Assembly: GCA_015501055.1 (NCBI GenBank)
Contig: JADNYV010000104.1
Span: 61,287-125,286, forward strand
Direction: 5' to 3'
From: Mucidula mucida
Taxonomy: Eukaryota; Basidiomycota; Agaricomycetes; Agaricales; Physalacriaceae
Length of the DNA stretch: 64,000 nt
Part shown: one piece after another, positions 12,142 to 22,215 of the stretch
Position numbering within the stretch: the stretch's first letter is position 1
Layout of the letters: the number at the start of each line of letters is the position of its first letter
The notes under the pieces: generated by a model
Seen by the model: the letters and a program-made list of their open reading frames with translations, nothing else
Told to the model about the DNA's origin: nothing
Database searches by the model: none
Position numbers and translations under genes: made by a program

Positions 12142-12670
12142 TGTTAGCGACTGACTAAGCCACAAGACTCAACCAGGTACCACAGCAAGAAACTAAGGAA
12201 GAAAGCGTTCGCATTCGTAAAACTAGGCTAGGCCAGGTGTATAAACGAGATCGAAACTAAAGTACAGTGATACTACACTACTGCTTATATACTAGTAAGT
12301 CTGTGTTTGAGACTCCTTGTCCATACGCGTTTCCACTAGGGATGCTCCACGCCCTTGACCCAGTGTTGTATGCTACTAGTCCATGAAACCATTAAATACG
12401 AGTGGTAACTGCATGTAAGTAATAACACTGAAACAACCATGTGTGCTACGAGTGTTGGTGGTGTGTATACAATAGGAAGTCCATGAGGTATCGGCATGTA
12501 TGATGTCATCCATGTGTTGGGTGTGTGTCCGACATGAGTACGGCTTCGGTAATGAAAAGGAGTATGATTGGTGACGAAACAGATGATGAAACAGTCCGTT
12601 GGTTGATAAGACAAGCCCTCCAATAAGATATGATAAGATTGAAAATGTGAAAATGTGGCGATTCATAACA
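12142..12670 (-). repeat. 3' LTR (529 bp)
   Basis: Bounded by 5'-TGTTA...TAACA-3' inverted ends (read TGTTATGAATCG... on minus). It differs from the 5' LTR by six transitions and no indels, on a base-by-base comparison by eye. Confidence 0.95.
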
Positions 12671-12684
12671 TCACCCCCTCCTTA
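12671..12684 (-). other. Polypurine tract of the retrotransposon
   Basis: On the minus strand the bases just before the 3' LTR read AAGGAGGGGGTGA. This purine run is where plus-strand DNA synthesis is primed, and its position fixes the element's orientation. Confidence 0.8.
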
Positions 12685-14799
12685 AGGCGCAAGTTCCATT
12701 CTGCGCCAGAGTCGCTCCATGAGGGCCGCAGAGGGTAGTGTGACGTCAAGGGGTTCGGTGTCAGGCAGTGGCATGGGTCGAAACAGATGTGATGGAAATT
12801 GCGATATGGGGACTTCAATGCGAGCAAGCGCGGGTGGCTTCGGCTTGTTCGGATATTGTTGGTGGAAATCGCTGATAGCTTCGTCGGCATTTTTGAGATT
12901 GCATGCCGGTTCCCATGTCTGCTCGTGTGTGCCGTAACCCTTCCAGTGAACCTTGTATTGAAAACCCCCGCGGTACTTTCGGGAATTAACCACTTTCTCA
13001 ACCTCCCATTTCGGTTCGGCTCCTTCCAGCACAGGTGGTGGACGCGTGTCTTGGGGTTGTGTCGGAAATTGGGGCTCGTGGTAAGGCGTCAACAGGGCCT
13101 CATTGAACACGGGATGGATGCTTTTCCACGTGTGAGGAATCTGGAGCTTGTAAGAGCTCGTCCCGACTTTCTTGATCACTTTGAACGGCCCGAAGCGTTT
13201 GTCATCGAGCTTCTTCATTGGTTGATCCGTGCTGAGATTCGTCCCTTCCAGCCATACTTTGTCGCCTTCCTTGTACTCCACTGCCTCTGTCCGTTTCCTG
13301 TCATAAAACCGTTTCATATCCTCTTTGGCCATCTTCAATGCCGATCCCACTTCGTCCCATGTTTTCCTCATGCCGTCGGCAAACTCCTGCGCAGTCTCAT
13401 TTCTCGATGCCGTTTTCGGGGCGGTGCCATTGTAGGGGTGTCTGCCCATGTCTGCAAAGAACGGAGTGACTTTAGTTGCCGAGTGTACCCGATCATTGTA
13501 AACAAATTCGGCAGAGGGTAGCCATTTGTGCCAGTCGTTCTGATGGTAGTTGACAAATAACCGTAAGAAATGTTCTATCTCTTGGTTCAGCCGTTCCGTC
13601 TGCCCATTTGCCTGTGGATGATACGCCGTTGTAAAGTTTCCTTGTATGCCCAACAACCGGTACAACTCCTTCATAAAACGCGAGTGGTATTGTGGACCGC
13701 GATCATGTATCATCTGGCGTGGCATCCCATGTATGGGGAAAATGCAATCTCGGTAGATGCGAGCCATGCCTTCTGACGTCAGAGTGGTGTGTGTCGGTAT
13801 GATGCGTAATCGCTTTGTGAAATGGTCCACAAACGTGCTGATAGCGTTGTATCCTCCCGATTCCGGCAGCTCTCCAATCATGTCCGTCCCTACTATTTCC
13901 CATGGCTCGCTTGGCACATCAATAGGATGAAGAGGTGCAGCCGGCTTCGTGCGATGTGTGGTGACCTGGCATTTTTGACACCCTTCCACATATTCCCGGA
14001 CGTCTCGGCTGATTCCTGGCCACCAATAGGTGCGTGTGATCAGCTCGAGGGTCTTGTATTGTCCGGGATGCCCTGCAAGCTGTGCATCATGGTGCATTCC
14101 AATAACTCTTCCCCGCAATTCCTTGTCCTTCGGTATGTAAATACGATCCTTCCACATAATAAGTCCATTTTCCTTCTCTTCCCATCCTTTTTCTTTGTTT
14201 TCTAATGCTTTTTGTATGTATCTGTCTTTGTTTCCTTTTCTTTGTTTGATTTTGTTAAGTAATTCGTCCTCCGGTGTATCTACTGTATGTAAAGAAAATT
14301 GAATTTGTGAAATAAAAAACTCCGGCTTGAGCAAAACAACGTTTTCGTTATCTTTTTCCCCCTTCTCAAGGCCTGTCATCCTTGACAAGGCATCAGCTTT
14401 CCCCATCGTCTTGCCCGGCTTGTGAATCATCTGTATGTCATACTCCGCCAACTCCGTAACCCATCTCGCCTGCCTCCGATTCAACTTCTGTGGCTTCCGG
14501 AAGTACTGAAGGTTCTGATGATTGGTAAACACCTCCACCGTTTCCTTAGCGCCTAGGAGGTATTGCCGCCAGTTGTTGATCAAGTCCATAATAGCCATCA
14601 TCTCTTTGTCATAGATCTCATAATTGTGCTCTACTTCGTTCAGCGCGCAAGACCGAAAGGCTACTGGTCTCCATTTTCCATCAACCAACTGGGAAAGAAC
14701 CGCCCCGTTTGCATAGTTTGAGGAGTCTGCCTCAACTCGAAACTTGCCGTCGTCGCGTGGTACGATCAGAATGGGTTCTTCTGTCATCCTCCGTTTCAA
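12682..14799 (-). CDS. pol: Retrotransposon pol, C-terminal portion: RNase H, integrase, chromodomain (705 codons)
   Basis: The longest frame of the element. In order it has the RNase H region (R-V-E-A-D-S-S-N-Y-A-N-G, then Y-E-I-Y-D-K-E-M-M-A-I, W-R-Q-Y-L-L-G-A), an H-H-C-C integrase zinc finger (G-M-H-H-D...C-Q-K-C), and the DDE core. The DDE residues are in V-G-T-D-M-I-G-E-L, I-H-D-R-G-P-Q-Y and the Glu of the Q-A-N-G-Q-T-E-R-L-N-Q-E segment. A chromodomain near the C-terminus (V-E-K-V-V-N-S-R-K-Y...Y-K-V-H-W-K-G-Y...T-W-E-P) completes it. The integrase inserts cDNA. The upstream RT lies in other frames, so this frame cannot be made as part of the normal polyprotein without correction. Confidence 0.9.
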   Translation of the reverse strand: MKRRMTEEPILIVPRDDGKFRVEADSSNYANGAVLSQLVDGKWRPVAFRSCALNEVEHNYEIYDKEMMAIMDLINNWRQYLLGAKETVEVFTNHQNLQYFRKPQKLNRRQARWVTELAEYDIQMIHKPGKTMGKADALSRMTGLEKGEKDNENVVLLKPEFFISQIQFSLHTVDTPEDELLNKIKQRKGNKDRYIQKALENKEKGWEEKENGLIMWKDRIYIPKDKELRGRVIGMHHDAQLAGHPGQYKTLELITRTYWWPGISRDVREYVEGCQKCQVTTHRTKPAAPLHPIDVPSEPWEIVGTDMIGELPESGGYNAISTFVDHFTKRLRIIPTHTTLTSEGMARIYRDCIFPIHGMPRQMIHDRGPQYHSRFMKELYRLLGIQGNFTTAYHPQANGQTERLNQEIEHFLRLFVNYHQNDWHKWLPSAEFVYNDRVHSATKVTPFFADMGRHPYNGTAPKTASRNETAQEFADGMRKTWDEVGSALKMAKEDMKRFYDRKRTEAVEYKEGDKVWLEGTNLSTDQPMKKLDDKRFGPFKVIKKVGTSSYKLQIPHTWKSIHPVFNEALLTPYHEPQFPTQPQDTRPPPVLEGAEPKWEVEKVVNSRKYRGGFQYKVHWKGYGTHEQTWEPACNLKNADEAISDFHQQYPNKPKPPALARIEVPISQFPSHLFRPMPLPDTEPLDVTLPSAALMERLWRRMELAP

Positions 14800-15570
14800 C
14801 TCTCAAACGCCTCGTGCTGCTCCATGCCCCAAACCCACTCGCACTTCCCGGTTAGCGATGTCAATGGCTTCGCTACTCCTGCAAATCCCCGGATGAAATG
14901 TCGGTAGAAGTTACAGAAGCCCAGGAATGACTGTACTTCCTTCTTCTTTGTCGGCTCCTTCCATTCCTTCACTACGGCCACTTTTGCCGGATCCATCTTC
15001 ACTTCTCCTCCTCCAACAATAACTCCCAAGTAATCTACAGTATGTGCCTCAAAACTACATTTCTCGGGTTTTAAATACAACTTATTTTCTCGTAATATTT
15101 CTAATACCCTGTACAATCTGTCTATGCTCCTCGAGAGTGTTTGTAAAGATAAGTATATCGTCTAAGTAACTATAACATGTCCTCATCAATCAACCCTTCA
15201 GAATGTGATTCATGAACGATTGGAAGTTGCCGGCGAGTTTGGAAGTCCGAAGAACATGACTGAGGGCTCGAACAGCCTCGGTTTGTTCTAAACGCCGCTT
15301 TCCACTCATCACCTTCTTTGATCCGGATGTTATTGTAACCCCATCGGACATCCATCTTTGTGAAACCTTTGCTCCCTTTCAACTTGTTGATAAGCTCCTG
15401 GATCAACGGCAAGGGGTATCGGTTCTTGATTGTCATGTCGTTCAACTTCCATAATCTGTACTGGCCGAAGGCTTCCGTCCTTCTTCTTGACAAAGAAGAA
15501 TGGTGACGCCATGGGTGAGATTGATGGCCGTATGCGTCCCGTGCGTATGTTTTCCTCCAAGAACTCGTCT
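14796..15570 (-). pseudogene. Retrotransposon reverse transcriptase, frameshifted
   Basis: RT palm and thumb motifs are spread over three minus-strand frames. They are [15 protein letters not shown] near 15,500, [11 protein letters not shown] with [12 protein letters not shown] near 15,350-15,440, the catalytic Y-L-D-D at about 15,157-15,168, and the thumb (L-G-F-C-N-F-Y-R-H-F-I) at 14,880-14,930. At least two frame changes occur, one between 15,170 and 15,330 and one just before the Y-L-D-D. Confidence 0.85.
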
Positions 15571-16418
15571 AACCCTTCTGCTCGGATGGACTAAGGGGAT
15601 AAACCTTGCAGTCAACCGGTTTGGAACCAGGCGTAAGTTCTATCGCGTGATCCCAGGGTCTTCGCTCCGGTAACTTGTCAAAGTCCGCCTTGCTAAATAC
15701 ATCGGAAAATTCCTCGATGTAAGGTGCAGCAGCGGATGAAGGCTGTTGTGATCTCAGCTTTTCTCCGCTTTTGCGATAGTTGTCCCAGTCCATCCAGAAC
15801 AAACGCTCTCCCTCTTCCAACTTCTCTTCTACGTCTTCTCCTTCATCTTCCGGTGAGTTGTACTCGGGTAGATAGCCGCAGCGGTCTGGGCATCGATCAA
15901 AGTCAATGTGGATTCCGTCCAGTTGATCGTGGGGTTGTGATATCGTAGCCAATCTAGCCCCAAAAAGATACTTGTTTTGCCGAGATTGGTGACGGCCAAC
16001 TCAATCTTTTCGGCGTGATCTCCGATCTTCATCCGGACCTCCACAAAACCTTCGATTGCTCCTCCCTCGTTTAGGGTTCCATCCGCATTGTAACAGGGAG
16101 CTTGACCGGTAACTCCTTGATCGGGAGTCCGTTCTTCTCGACGAATTCTTTATTGACACAAGAACCCGTTGCTCCACTGTCAAGAAGGGCACTCGTTTCC
16201 CATTCAGAGCCTGTGTGTACGCTCTCTATGGTTACTCGGAGTTTCATGTCCTGCCCCTTTGTTCCCCGGATGTACTTCCTCGACTTTTTCAACTCCGTCA
16301 CAACTTCCACCGCAGCTTCCTTTGTCAACGCTCTGATCGCCATCACCTTCTCCTCCGTCGCTTCTCTCTCTCTCCGCTCCGGCATCCATGCTCTCAAAAT
16401 TCCCACTGCTCTCGACAC
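15569..16418 (-). pseudogene. Retrotransposon aspartic protease and linker, frameshifted
   Basis: The protease active site A-L-L-D-S-G-A-T-G-S lies at about 16,160-16,190. The flap/second half (L-G-L-D-W-L-R-Y-H-N-P) is in a different frame at 15,940-15,990. The pre-RT linker (E-F-S-D-V-F-S-K...L-P-E-R-R-P-W-D-H-A-I-E-L) at 15,600-15,720 is in a third. In the intact element this protease would process the Gag-Pol polyprotein. Confidence 0.85.
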
Positions 16419-16519
16419 TCATCCTCTCTTAGCCGTTGTGCGATCCACTGGGCGTATTTGGCTCAAATCTTTCTTTCGCAGGTTTTGGTGGTAAAGTCGT
16501 CGATGATATTTTAGATGTT

Positions 16520-17519
16520 TCAGTACCCGTACTGTAAATAGATTCTGCATCTGACGACCCTTTCCTTGATGACTGCTCCGGCAGGACTGCGTCTACTGCG
16601 GGAGCTTCGCAAAACCCAACTCTTCGCCAGCTTCTTCTTCTCCTCGTCATTCATTTCGGTCCATAAACCCCGAATCGTCTGGGGTCGACCCTTCTTCGGA
16701 CAGAACCTGCTGACATGGCCGTGTTCGCCACAGCTGAAGCAAAGTCCTCTTCGACGTGCGTTGTCGATGTCCATCGGCCTGCCGGCTCCTCCATAGGTAA
16801 CACCGGTAGCATCTCGTCGTGTGATCGGCGTTGGAGGTGGGTTCATAGGATTGGCTCTCGATGTAGCCACCTGCGGAGCTTGAGGCCGGGACTGCATGCC
16901 GGACCTCTTGCTCGCCGCCCGCCTTCTCCATAGCTGATCGATCTGAAGGATCTGTGCCTTCCAATCCTTGTACTTCTCTGGCAACCCGTCTCGGCTGCCA
17001 TAGATCTGGTCGATGATCTTCTCGTTGACATTGGTCTCGAGAAGTCGTACGACGAATGCGTCATCCTTCGAGTATCCTGCCTGAGTGAGCAGGACCTCGA
17101 ACTTCTGGAAGAAATCTTGAGCGGTGTCTTGCCCCTGGCGCAACCGCTCGATCTGGTCTTGCGCGTCTCGCGCGAGGTTGGAATCCACAAATCGCTCCTT
17201 CAAGTCTTCCTTGAACTCGTCCAAGAGACTGTCCATTCCTCTTCTTCCTCGTCGAAGTTCTGGTCCGAGTAGTTCTGGACCCATGCATCTACGTGATCTC
17301 CTCGGATGTAGGAAGAACAACATCGATCCTTTCGGAGTCAGATGTGAGGTTGTTCTTCTTGTCACGGATGTATGTGAACATCGATCGCCACCAGCTCTTG
17401 TACTTGGACTTGTCCCCGTCATAGTCGTAAGGCTTGTTGACAAGGGATCGGCCTTTGATTTCGACATCGGCATGATGAGCGGGTGTGTGAGGAGCGGTTT
17501 TGGGTGCTTCGTTGGACAT
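16520..17519 (-). pseudogene. gag: Retrotransposon gag, frameshifted
   Basis: The N-terminal frame starts MSNEAPKTAPHTPAHHADVE at 17,519 and stops at about 17,289. The rest (D-F-F-Q-K-F-E-V-L-L-T-Q-A-G-Y, typical of gypsy capsid) continues in another frame to a CCHC zinc knuckle, C-F-S-C-G-E-H-G-H-V-S-R-F-C, near 16,720-16,765. The knuckle binds the genomic RNA. Confidence 0.85.
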
Positions 17520-18113
17520 GATGAATCGAGGTGATAGGATTGGAGAGTGAAAGGGTGAAAGTGGGGATATGGGTGATGCGGATTTGATGAAACGGGTGAG
17601 GGAATAGAGGTTTGGATGAATAAGGAGGAATCGCCTAGATCTGAGATAGAATCCAGGACTTGGTAGGGTGGGGAATGATGGTGTGTATCGTAAGGTAAGT
17701 AAAGTAGGTAGGTATCGTAACTGTCTACACTATTTTACCGACTACTGACTAGTATCTACGGAGCCCAAGAGCTCGTCACAAGTTCGCAATTGCCCAGCCG
17801 ACGTCCCTCTGGTGTGAGGTAAGCCGAAGTTTTCCTGGGAACGGGGTTGACCCGTAAACAGCGCCCACTGAAGTGCAACTGCCAAAAGTTCGTTCTCGTG
17901 AGAGCGGCTACTTCCAGCACCCGAGGCAGTTATCTCTAACTGTTAGCCGGCGCTACTGGGACCAATACACACGTATGCGGACGTGCGCTGGAATTAGGAA
18001 TCCGTCGATCTGTAAACAGGAAAGGGAAAGGGGAATGTGCGATGATCAAACAGCGAAGTGCTGATCGACGATCAGGGATGTGTGGTAGGTGGTAGAAAGT
18101 AGTTCCGATCTTC
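17520..18113 (-). other. Retrotransposon 5' untranslated leader
   Basis: About 590 bp lie between the 5' LTR and the gag start. No open frame is supported. The expected tRNA primer-binding site next to the LTR is not obvious: the minus strand begins GAAGATCGGAACTAC, which I could not match to a tRNA 3' end. Confidence 0.6.
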
Positions 18114-18642
18114 TGTTAGCGACTGACTAAGCCACGAGACTCAACCAGGTACCACAGCAAGAAACTAAGGAAGAAAGCGTTCGCATTCGTAAAACTAGGC
18201 TAGGCCAGGTGTATAAACGAGATCGAAACTAAAGTACAGTGATACTACACTACTGCTTATATACTAGTAAGTCTGTGTTTGAGACTCCTTGTCCATACGC
18301 GTTTCCACTAGGGATGCTCCACGCCCTTGACCCAGTGTTGTATGCTACTAGTCCATGAAACCATTAAATACGAGTGGTAACTGCATGTAAGTAATAACAC
18401 TGAAACAACCATGTGTGCTACGAGTGTCGGTGGTGTGTATACAATAGGAAGTCCATGAGGTATCGGCATGTATGATGTCATCCATGTGTTGGGTGTGTGT
18501 CCGACATGAGTACGGCTTCGGTAATGAAAAGGAGTATGATCGGTGACGAAACAGATGATGAAACAGTCCGTTGGTTGATAAGACAAGCCCCCCGATAAGA
18601 TATGATAAGATTGAAAATGTGAAAATATGGCGATTCATAACA
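18114..18642 (-). repeat. 5' LTR (529 bp)
   Basis: Same ends and length as the 3' LTR. The 5-bp duplication CCGGA follows at 18,643-18,647. Promoter and polyadenylation signals are expected here, but I could not pinpoint them. Confidence 0.95.
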
Positions 18643-18647
18643 CCGGA

Positions 18648-19181
18648 GACGTTTGACCGAATGAGCTTCTTGTGTATGAGGCGACGCCATTTGCGTAGCG
18701 CCGGGTGCGGTGTGAGCGAGGAAGAGAACATTGTCTTTAGAAGTAGTGCCACTAACGCTGAGAAGGCATCCACTTGAAGGAAGACACCACTTTCCGTCTG
18801 GACAAGAAGGGTACACCCATAGAAGCTTCTGCAATACTCAGAACAGAGGCAGTGCCAATGGTCCAAAGTTCTCGTAGAGAATGTTGATTGAATGACCCAT
18901 GAGACTCGCCACATAAGACCCCGATCGGGGAGTGGTGGGACATGAGCTGGGTGACTATGCCGTGACCCATTGCGGAGGGACAGGTAACCGGGATGAGAAG
19001 CCAGCAATGGGTAACCTTCAGGCCAAGCAAAGTTAGACAATGGTTTAGCATTAACATCACAATAAACGCACCAGGAGGGGTCACAATCTGCAGCTTGTAG
19101 CCGAGATGATAGAGATGTTTGTCAAGGAAAGCCTGGGCCGCTGGTGTTGGATGCCGATGACCGGTGGCAACCTTGGGACAT
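18648..19181 (-). pseudogene. Family-U gene fragment, minus-strand half of the pair
   Basis: Starts at ATG 19,181 (MSQGCHRSSASNTSGPGFP) but meets an in-frame TGA after 19 codons. The rest (W-R-V-S-W-V-I-Q-S-T-F-S-T-R, T-L-L-V-Q-T-E-S, F-L-Q-V-D-A-F-S) is readable only in other frames. The copy at 35,151 on the plus strand has the same premature stop, so the gene was dead before the arms were duplicated. Confidence 0.55.
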
Positions 19182-20380
19182 GACAACGAAATGGCAAGAG
19201 ACAAACATACTTGTGAGAAGGCCCCGGAATTTATACAATTGGGAGCGTGGGAGTGTGGATCCTTTTGTTTTGATGTGAATCAACAGAAGGACCATGCGGT
19301 GTCGGCGCCGCGCACCTATTGGTGGCTTTTCAGTGATGGAGAGCCAAAGGCGGCAAATAATGGAAGGCTCTGGTACAGCATTTAGTGGCTATACAAGATC
19401 TGTTCCAAATATAGCAAGGCGTGAAGTGTGGCGCCTTGATCGTTGACATTCATGTAACATATCATCTGCTCATTCAGAGGTCAATAGTCATTGGCCATAA
19501 TTGATTCAGACTCGGGAAGCATCACTACAAGTAGTATAGTACTCTAACTAAGATCAAGAACGATACGAGGACTCAAAGGGATACAATACAATTGGGGACT
19601 TGTTTCGGCTCGCCGCTTTCCCCGTTGCTCCGTGTACGTCCTGAAGGAACGTACTACTCGCATCATGGGTGAAGTAGTACTCCATTCACATAATGGCGAA
19701 TCAACAACATGAATCTGTAGTTCGTCAAGAAAAATCAAAAGTCCAAAAGCCAGAGTACCTATAGTCATCACGACGGGTCACGCTCAAGCGCAACTTTCAT
19801 GGCGAACCTTCTTGTGCAACCTCGCATCTCACCGCGGCCCTCAGACAAAATCTTTAGAGCGGTTCGAGACTTCAAGTGCTGAAGCGCTGATGGGGAACGA
19901 GCCAATATTGGTCGTCAATGTGTACGAACCTTGAAGCTTCCGGAGTAGTATTCCTACAGGATGTCCGCTTCTTTCTTGAAAGCGCCTTGTTGCAAACGGA
20001 AATGGTCTTGCAGATACTCTTCTTATATTTTCACGGTGTGTAGGGTCCACGGACTTGAGGCAAAACCCGCATCGTGAAACGTACATTGTGCAGCCTGCTC
20101 ATAAGTCAGTGCGAGAGGCCAAAGTCGAGAATTCAGAACTTGCACTAAATCATTAAACCGTCCCTGGACTCCAACGATCCAGCCTCGCGTGCTTTCCTTG
20201 ATGTGCAGTTACCCGTCCACTCCAGTCAGAATGGAAAATGTCCATAAGTAGAGAGGGTTATGCAGTGGGGAAAGACTTGTAGAGAAAGGTTAAATGCAAA
20301 CAGACCGTCCTGACCCGTGCAGCATTGATCACCGACGTTTCCAGCAACCATTTGGAGTTTTTCTCTTCAGATCTTAACTA
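19182..20380. other. No gene recognised; repeat flank
   Basis: 19,380-19,720 is a copy of the family-U outer flank (see 10,813-11,646). From 19,800 to 20,380 I see only short open frames, the longest 81 codons (19,841-20,086, minus), without motifs. This is near the inner limit of the left arm of the palindrome. Confidence 0.4.
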
Positions 20381-20990
20381 GGTAGGTGGCTTCCAACATT
20401 TTGAGGATCAATCACTTTGAGACCATGGCGAAGATCAAGGCAGGTGACGAGTTGGAAGCAATCTCAGATACAATAACGGACGAGAGAAAAGGTTCCATGA
20501 TGGCGGCAGGAAGCAAGCAAGAATTCTCGATTAGGCAGTCGTGCATCCTTGCTCTCAACATCACCACTTCGACCTTCTTCATTCTTTCTCCCGCTGTCGA
20601 CGTCTTTCAAGCAGACCTTTCACTTGCCCAAATGACTATTATTCTCCCGAAGCTTGTCCCGTAAAAAATTGGATAATTCTTGGATGGCACTGGGAACGGA
20701 GCAAAGATGCCGTTCGGAATGTACAGTGGTATTCGAAGGAAAAGAAAAAGAAAAAGCAGGCCACAGCGGACATTCATTTTCCTATCAACACTCTCTCTTG
20801 TGTACTGCTCTCCGCGCTTTAAACTCGCGACTACTATCTGAAGGAATCAACACGGTCCGGCCATCGCAGGCTTATCATTGGGTACGCCCAGGACAGTCAC
20901 CACTTTCCTCTCTGCAAGCGCGCGGGTCCTGACACGGAGCCTGAGGCAGCGACCCATCGCTAAAAGCTGAAATCCACTTTCCGCCCACAA
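20381..20990. repeat. Dispersed copy of the 8.2-8.8 kb sequence
   Basis: 20,381-20,470 resembles 39,330-39,420. 20,690-20,900 resembles, with many changes, the minus strand of 8,300-8,530 (shared GGAATCAACACGGTCC-like block). An A-rich AAAAAG run sits at 20,740-20,757. No gene is supported. Confidence 0.4.
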
Positions 20991-20999
20991 TATCTCTCA

Positions 21000-21331
21000 A
21001 GTCTGCTATCTGCTCCTTGTCACTCCAGCGCAACGAAGGCTGATTCACCCGCAATAGGATACTCTTTGGCAAACTCGCCACTCGGTTTGTTGGCCTGAAT
21101 CTACGAGAAACTCCTCGCCTGGGCCGACGAGTACCCTTGGACTGACAATGAAGGTATCATATTTCTGTATCTTGCAGTCGCGTCTACTGACGACAATGTT
21201 TCAGTCCTGACTTGGATCTCTGTATACCTATTTTCTTGGCGGGACCTACTGCGTCTACGCGGATCTACTACGAGACGTATCAAAGCGGAGACATCTATGC
21301 GCTCCTCCCACAACGACCCTCTATCCCGTAT
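21000..21331 (+). pseudogene. Epoxide hydrolase 3'-exon fragment
   Basis: Matches exons 7 and 8 of the EH gene at 57,101, including the introns between them (boundary GACAATGAAG|GTATCA at about 21,153 and a TTTCAG acceptor near 21,204). The encoded part covers the cap-domain region (Y-P-W-T-D-N-E, V-L-T-W-I-S-V-Y-L-F-S, R-I-Y-Y-E-T-Y-Q-S-G-D) and ends abruptly at P-S-I-P-Y. It is followed at 21,335-21,470 by a scrap of the P-loop NTPase N-terminus (L-R-P-R-T-R-L-S). Retained introns point to DNA-level duplication. Confidence 0.7.
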
Positions 21332-21589
21332 GTGCTTGAAAACGCTATCAAGATTTAGTAAATGTTTGAAACGCTGGAAGAGCGAGGGTGAGGTGGATGA
21401 TAGTCTCCTTGTTCTGAGGCCGAGAACGCGTCTTTCTTGTGAGTAAACTCAATCCCAAGATATTGCTCTTGTTCATCGCAGCGCCACCAGACATCCAGTA
21501 CAAGTACTCAGTCCTTTCACAGAGTTAAGCGGTAGACCATACCATAGGGACAATAGTCCTAGTCGGAAAACAAAAACTTCAACCGCTGT

Positions 21590-21830
21590 GCTGTTTCCAA
21601 GCTCTGGAACCAGCTAAGTCCCCTAGCCGTTCTTCGGGTGACCTTCCGGTAGCATGCCTTGTCCAGTCCTATCCTTGGACACAAAGTCCTCGGATCGAAC
21701 ACCGTGCCGGTAGGCCAACTTCCGTCGGTGTCGATTCTGCTTGTCAAAGACATTCGCGAACTGATCCGGTCATACGCCTTCTTGGTACACCCTAAGATCC
21801 TCCATGGCCATGCACCATGGACTCTCTTAT
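21590..21830 (+). repeat. Dispersed repeat R3, copy 1
   Basis: Contains GACCTTCCGGTAGCATG, TCGAACACCGTGC and TTGTCAAAGACATTCG. Related copies occur at 31,500-31,740 (inverse), 48,870-49,030 (inverse), 58,925-59,175 (same orientation) and 59,925-60,100 (inverse). No coding capacity or terminal repeats are evident. Confidence 0.6.
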
Positions 21831-22215
21831 ATAGCCTTATGCACGTAAAGGAGTCCTGTTAGCCTTTTTGTCTTATGGAGTATCGACAGTGTCTGATGTC
21901 GAAGGCCCCTGTGCACATTGACGGAGGGCCTCTGCATTCCGCCGTTGGACTCAACATGCAGAGAGTGGTTCTTTTTTTGTTTTTTGTTTTTCCAATTTTA
22001 TACTCTCTCGTACAGCAGTACATGTCGGAGTCTCTCTATGTATGTGCATATGTCCATGATATGATAAATGCGACCTGCTCTGTTCCTATTTCTGCTCGAG
22101 CGCCCCGAGGGGCGCTCAGGATGATCGGGTTGCGACGATCCTGTTTCGCGTGTGAATGTGTCGCGAGGTTCTCTCGGTGATGTCGCGTTTGTGTGTGTGG
22201 GGGATTGGTGGGGGA

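Larger units (their letters stand above)
12142..18642 (-). mobile_element. Full-length Ty3/gypsy chromovirus-type LTR retrotransposon (6.5 kb), inactivated
   Basis: Two 529-bp LTRs (12,142-12,670 and 18,114-18,642), a 5-bp target duplication, a polypurine tract, and gag-protease-RT-RNase H-integrase-chromodomain order read on the minus strand define the element. A chromodomain after the integrase is the hallmark of chromoviruses, which use it to target chromatin. The coding region is split over at least six frames, so the element cannot now express an intact polyprotein. The LTRs differ at only six sites. I could not identify a tRNA primer-binding site next to the 5' LTR (inside 18,113). It inserted into a dead family-U pair. 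Confidence 0.95.

Noticed and set aside
17520..18113. A primer-binding site next to the 5' LTR
   Set aside because: The sequence beside the LTR does not begin with the usual TGG and I could not match it to a tRNA 3' end without a search.
20740..20757. A-rich run as a LINE poly(A) tail
   Set aside because: No retrotransposon coding sequence or target duplication lies next to it; it is a short low-complexity AAAAAG run.
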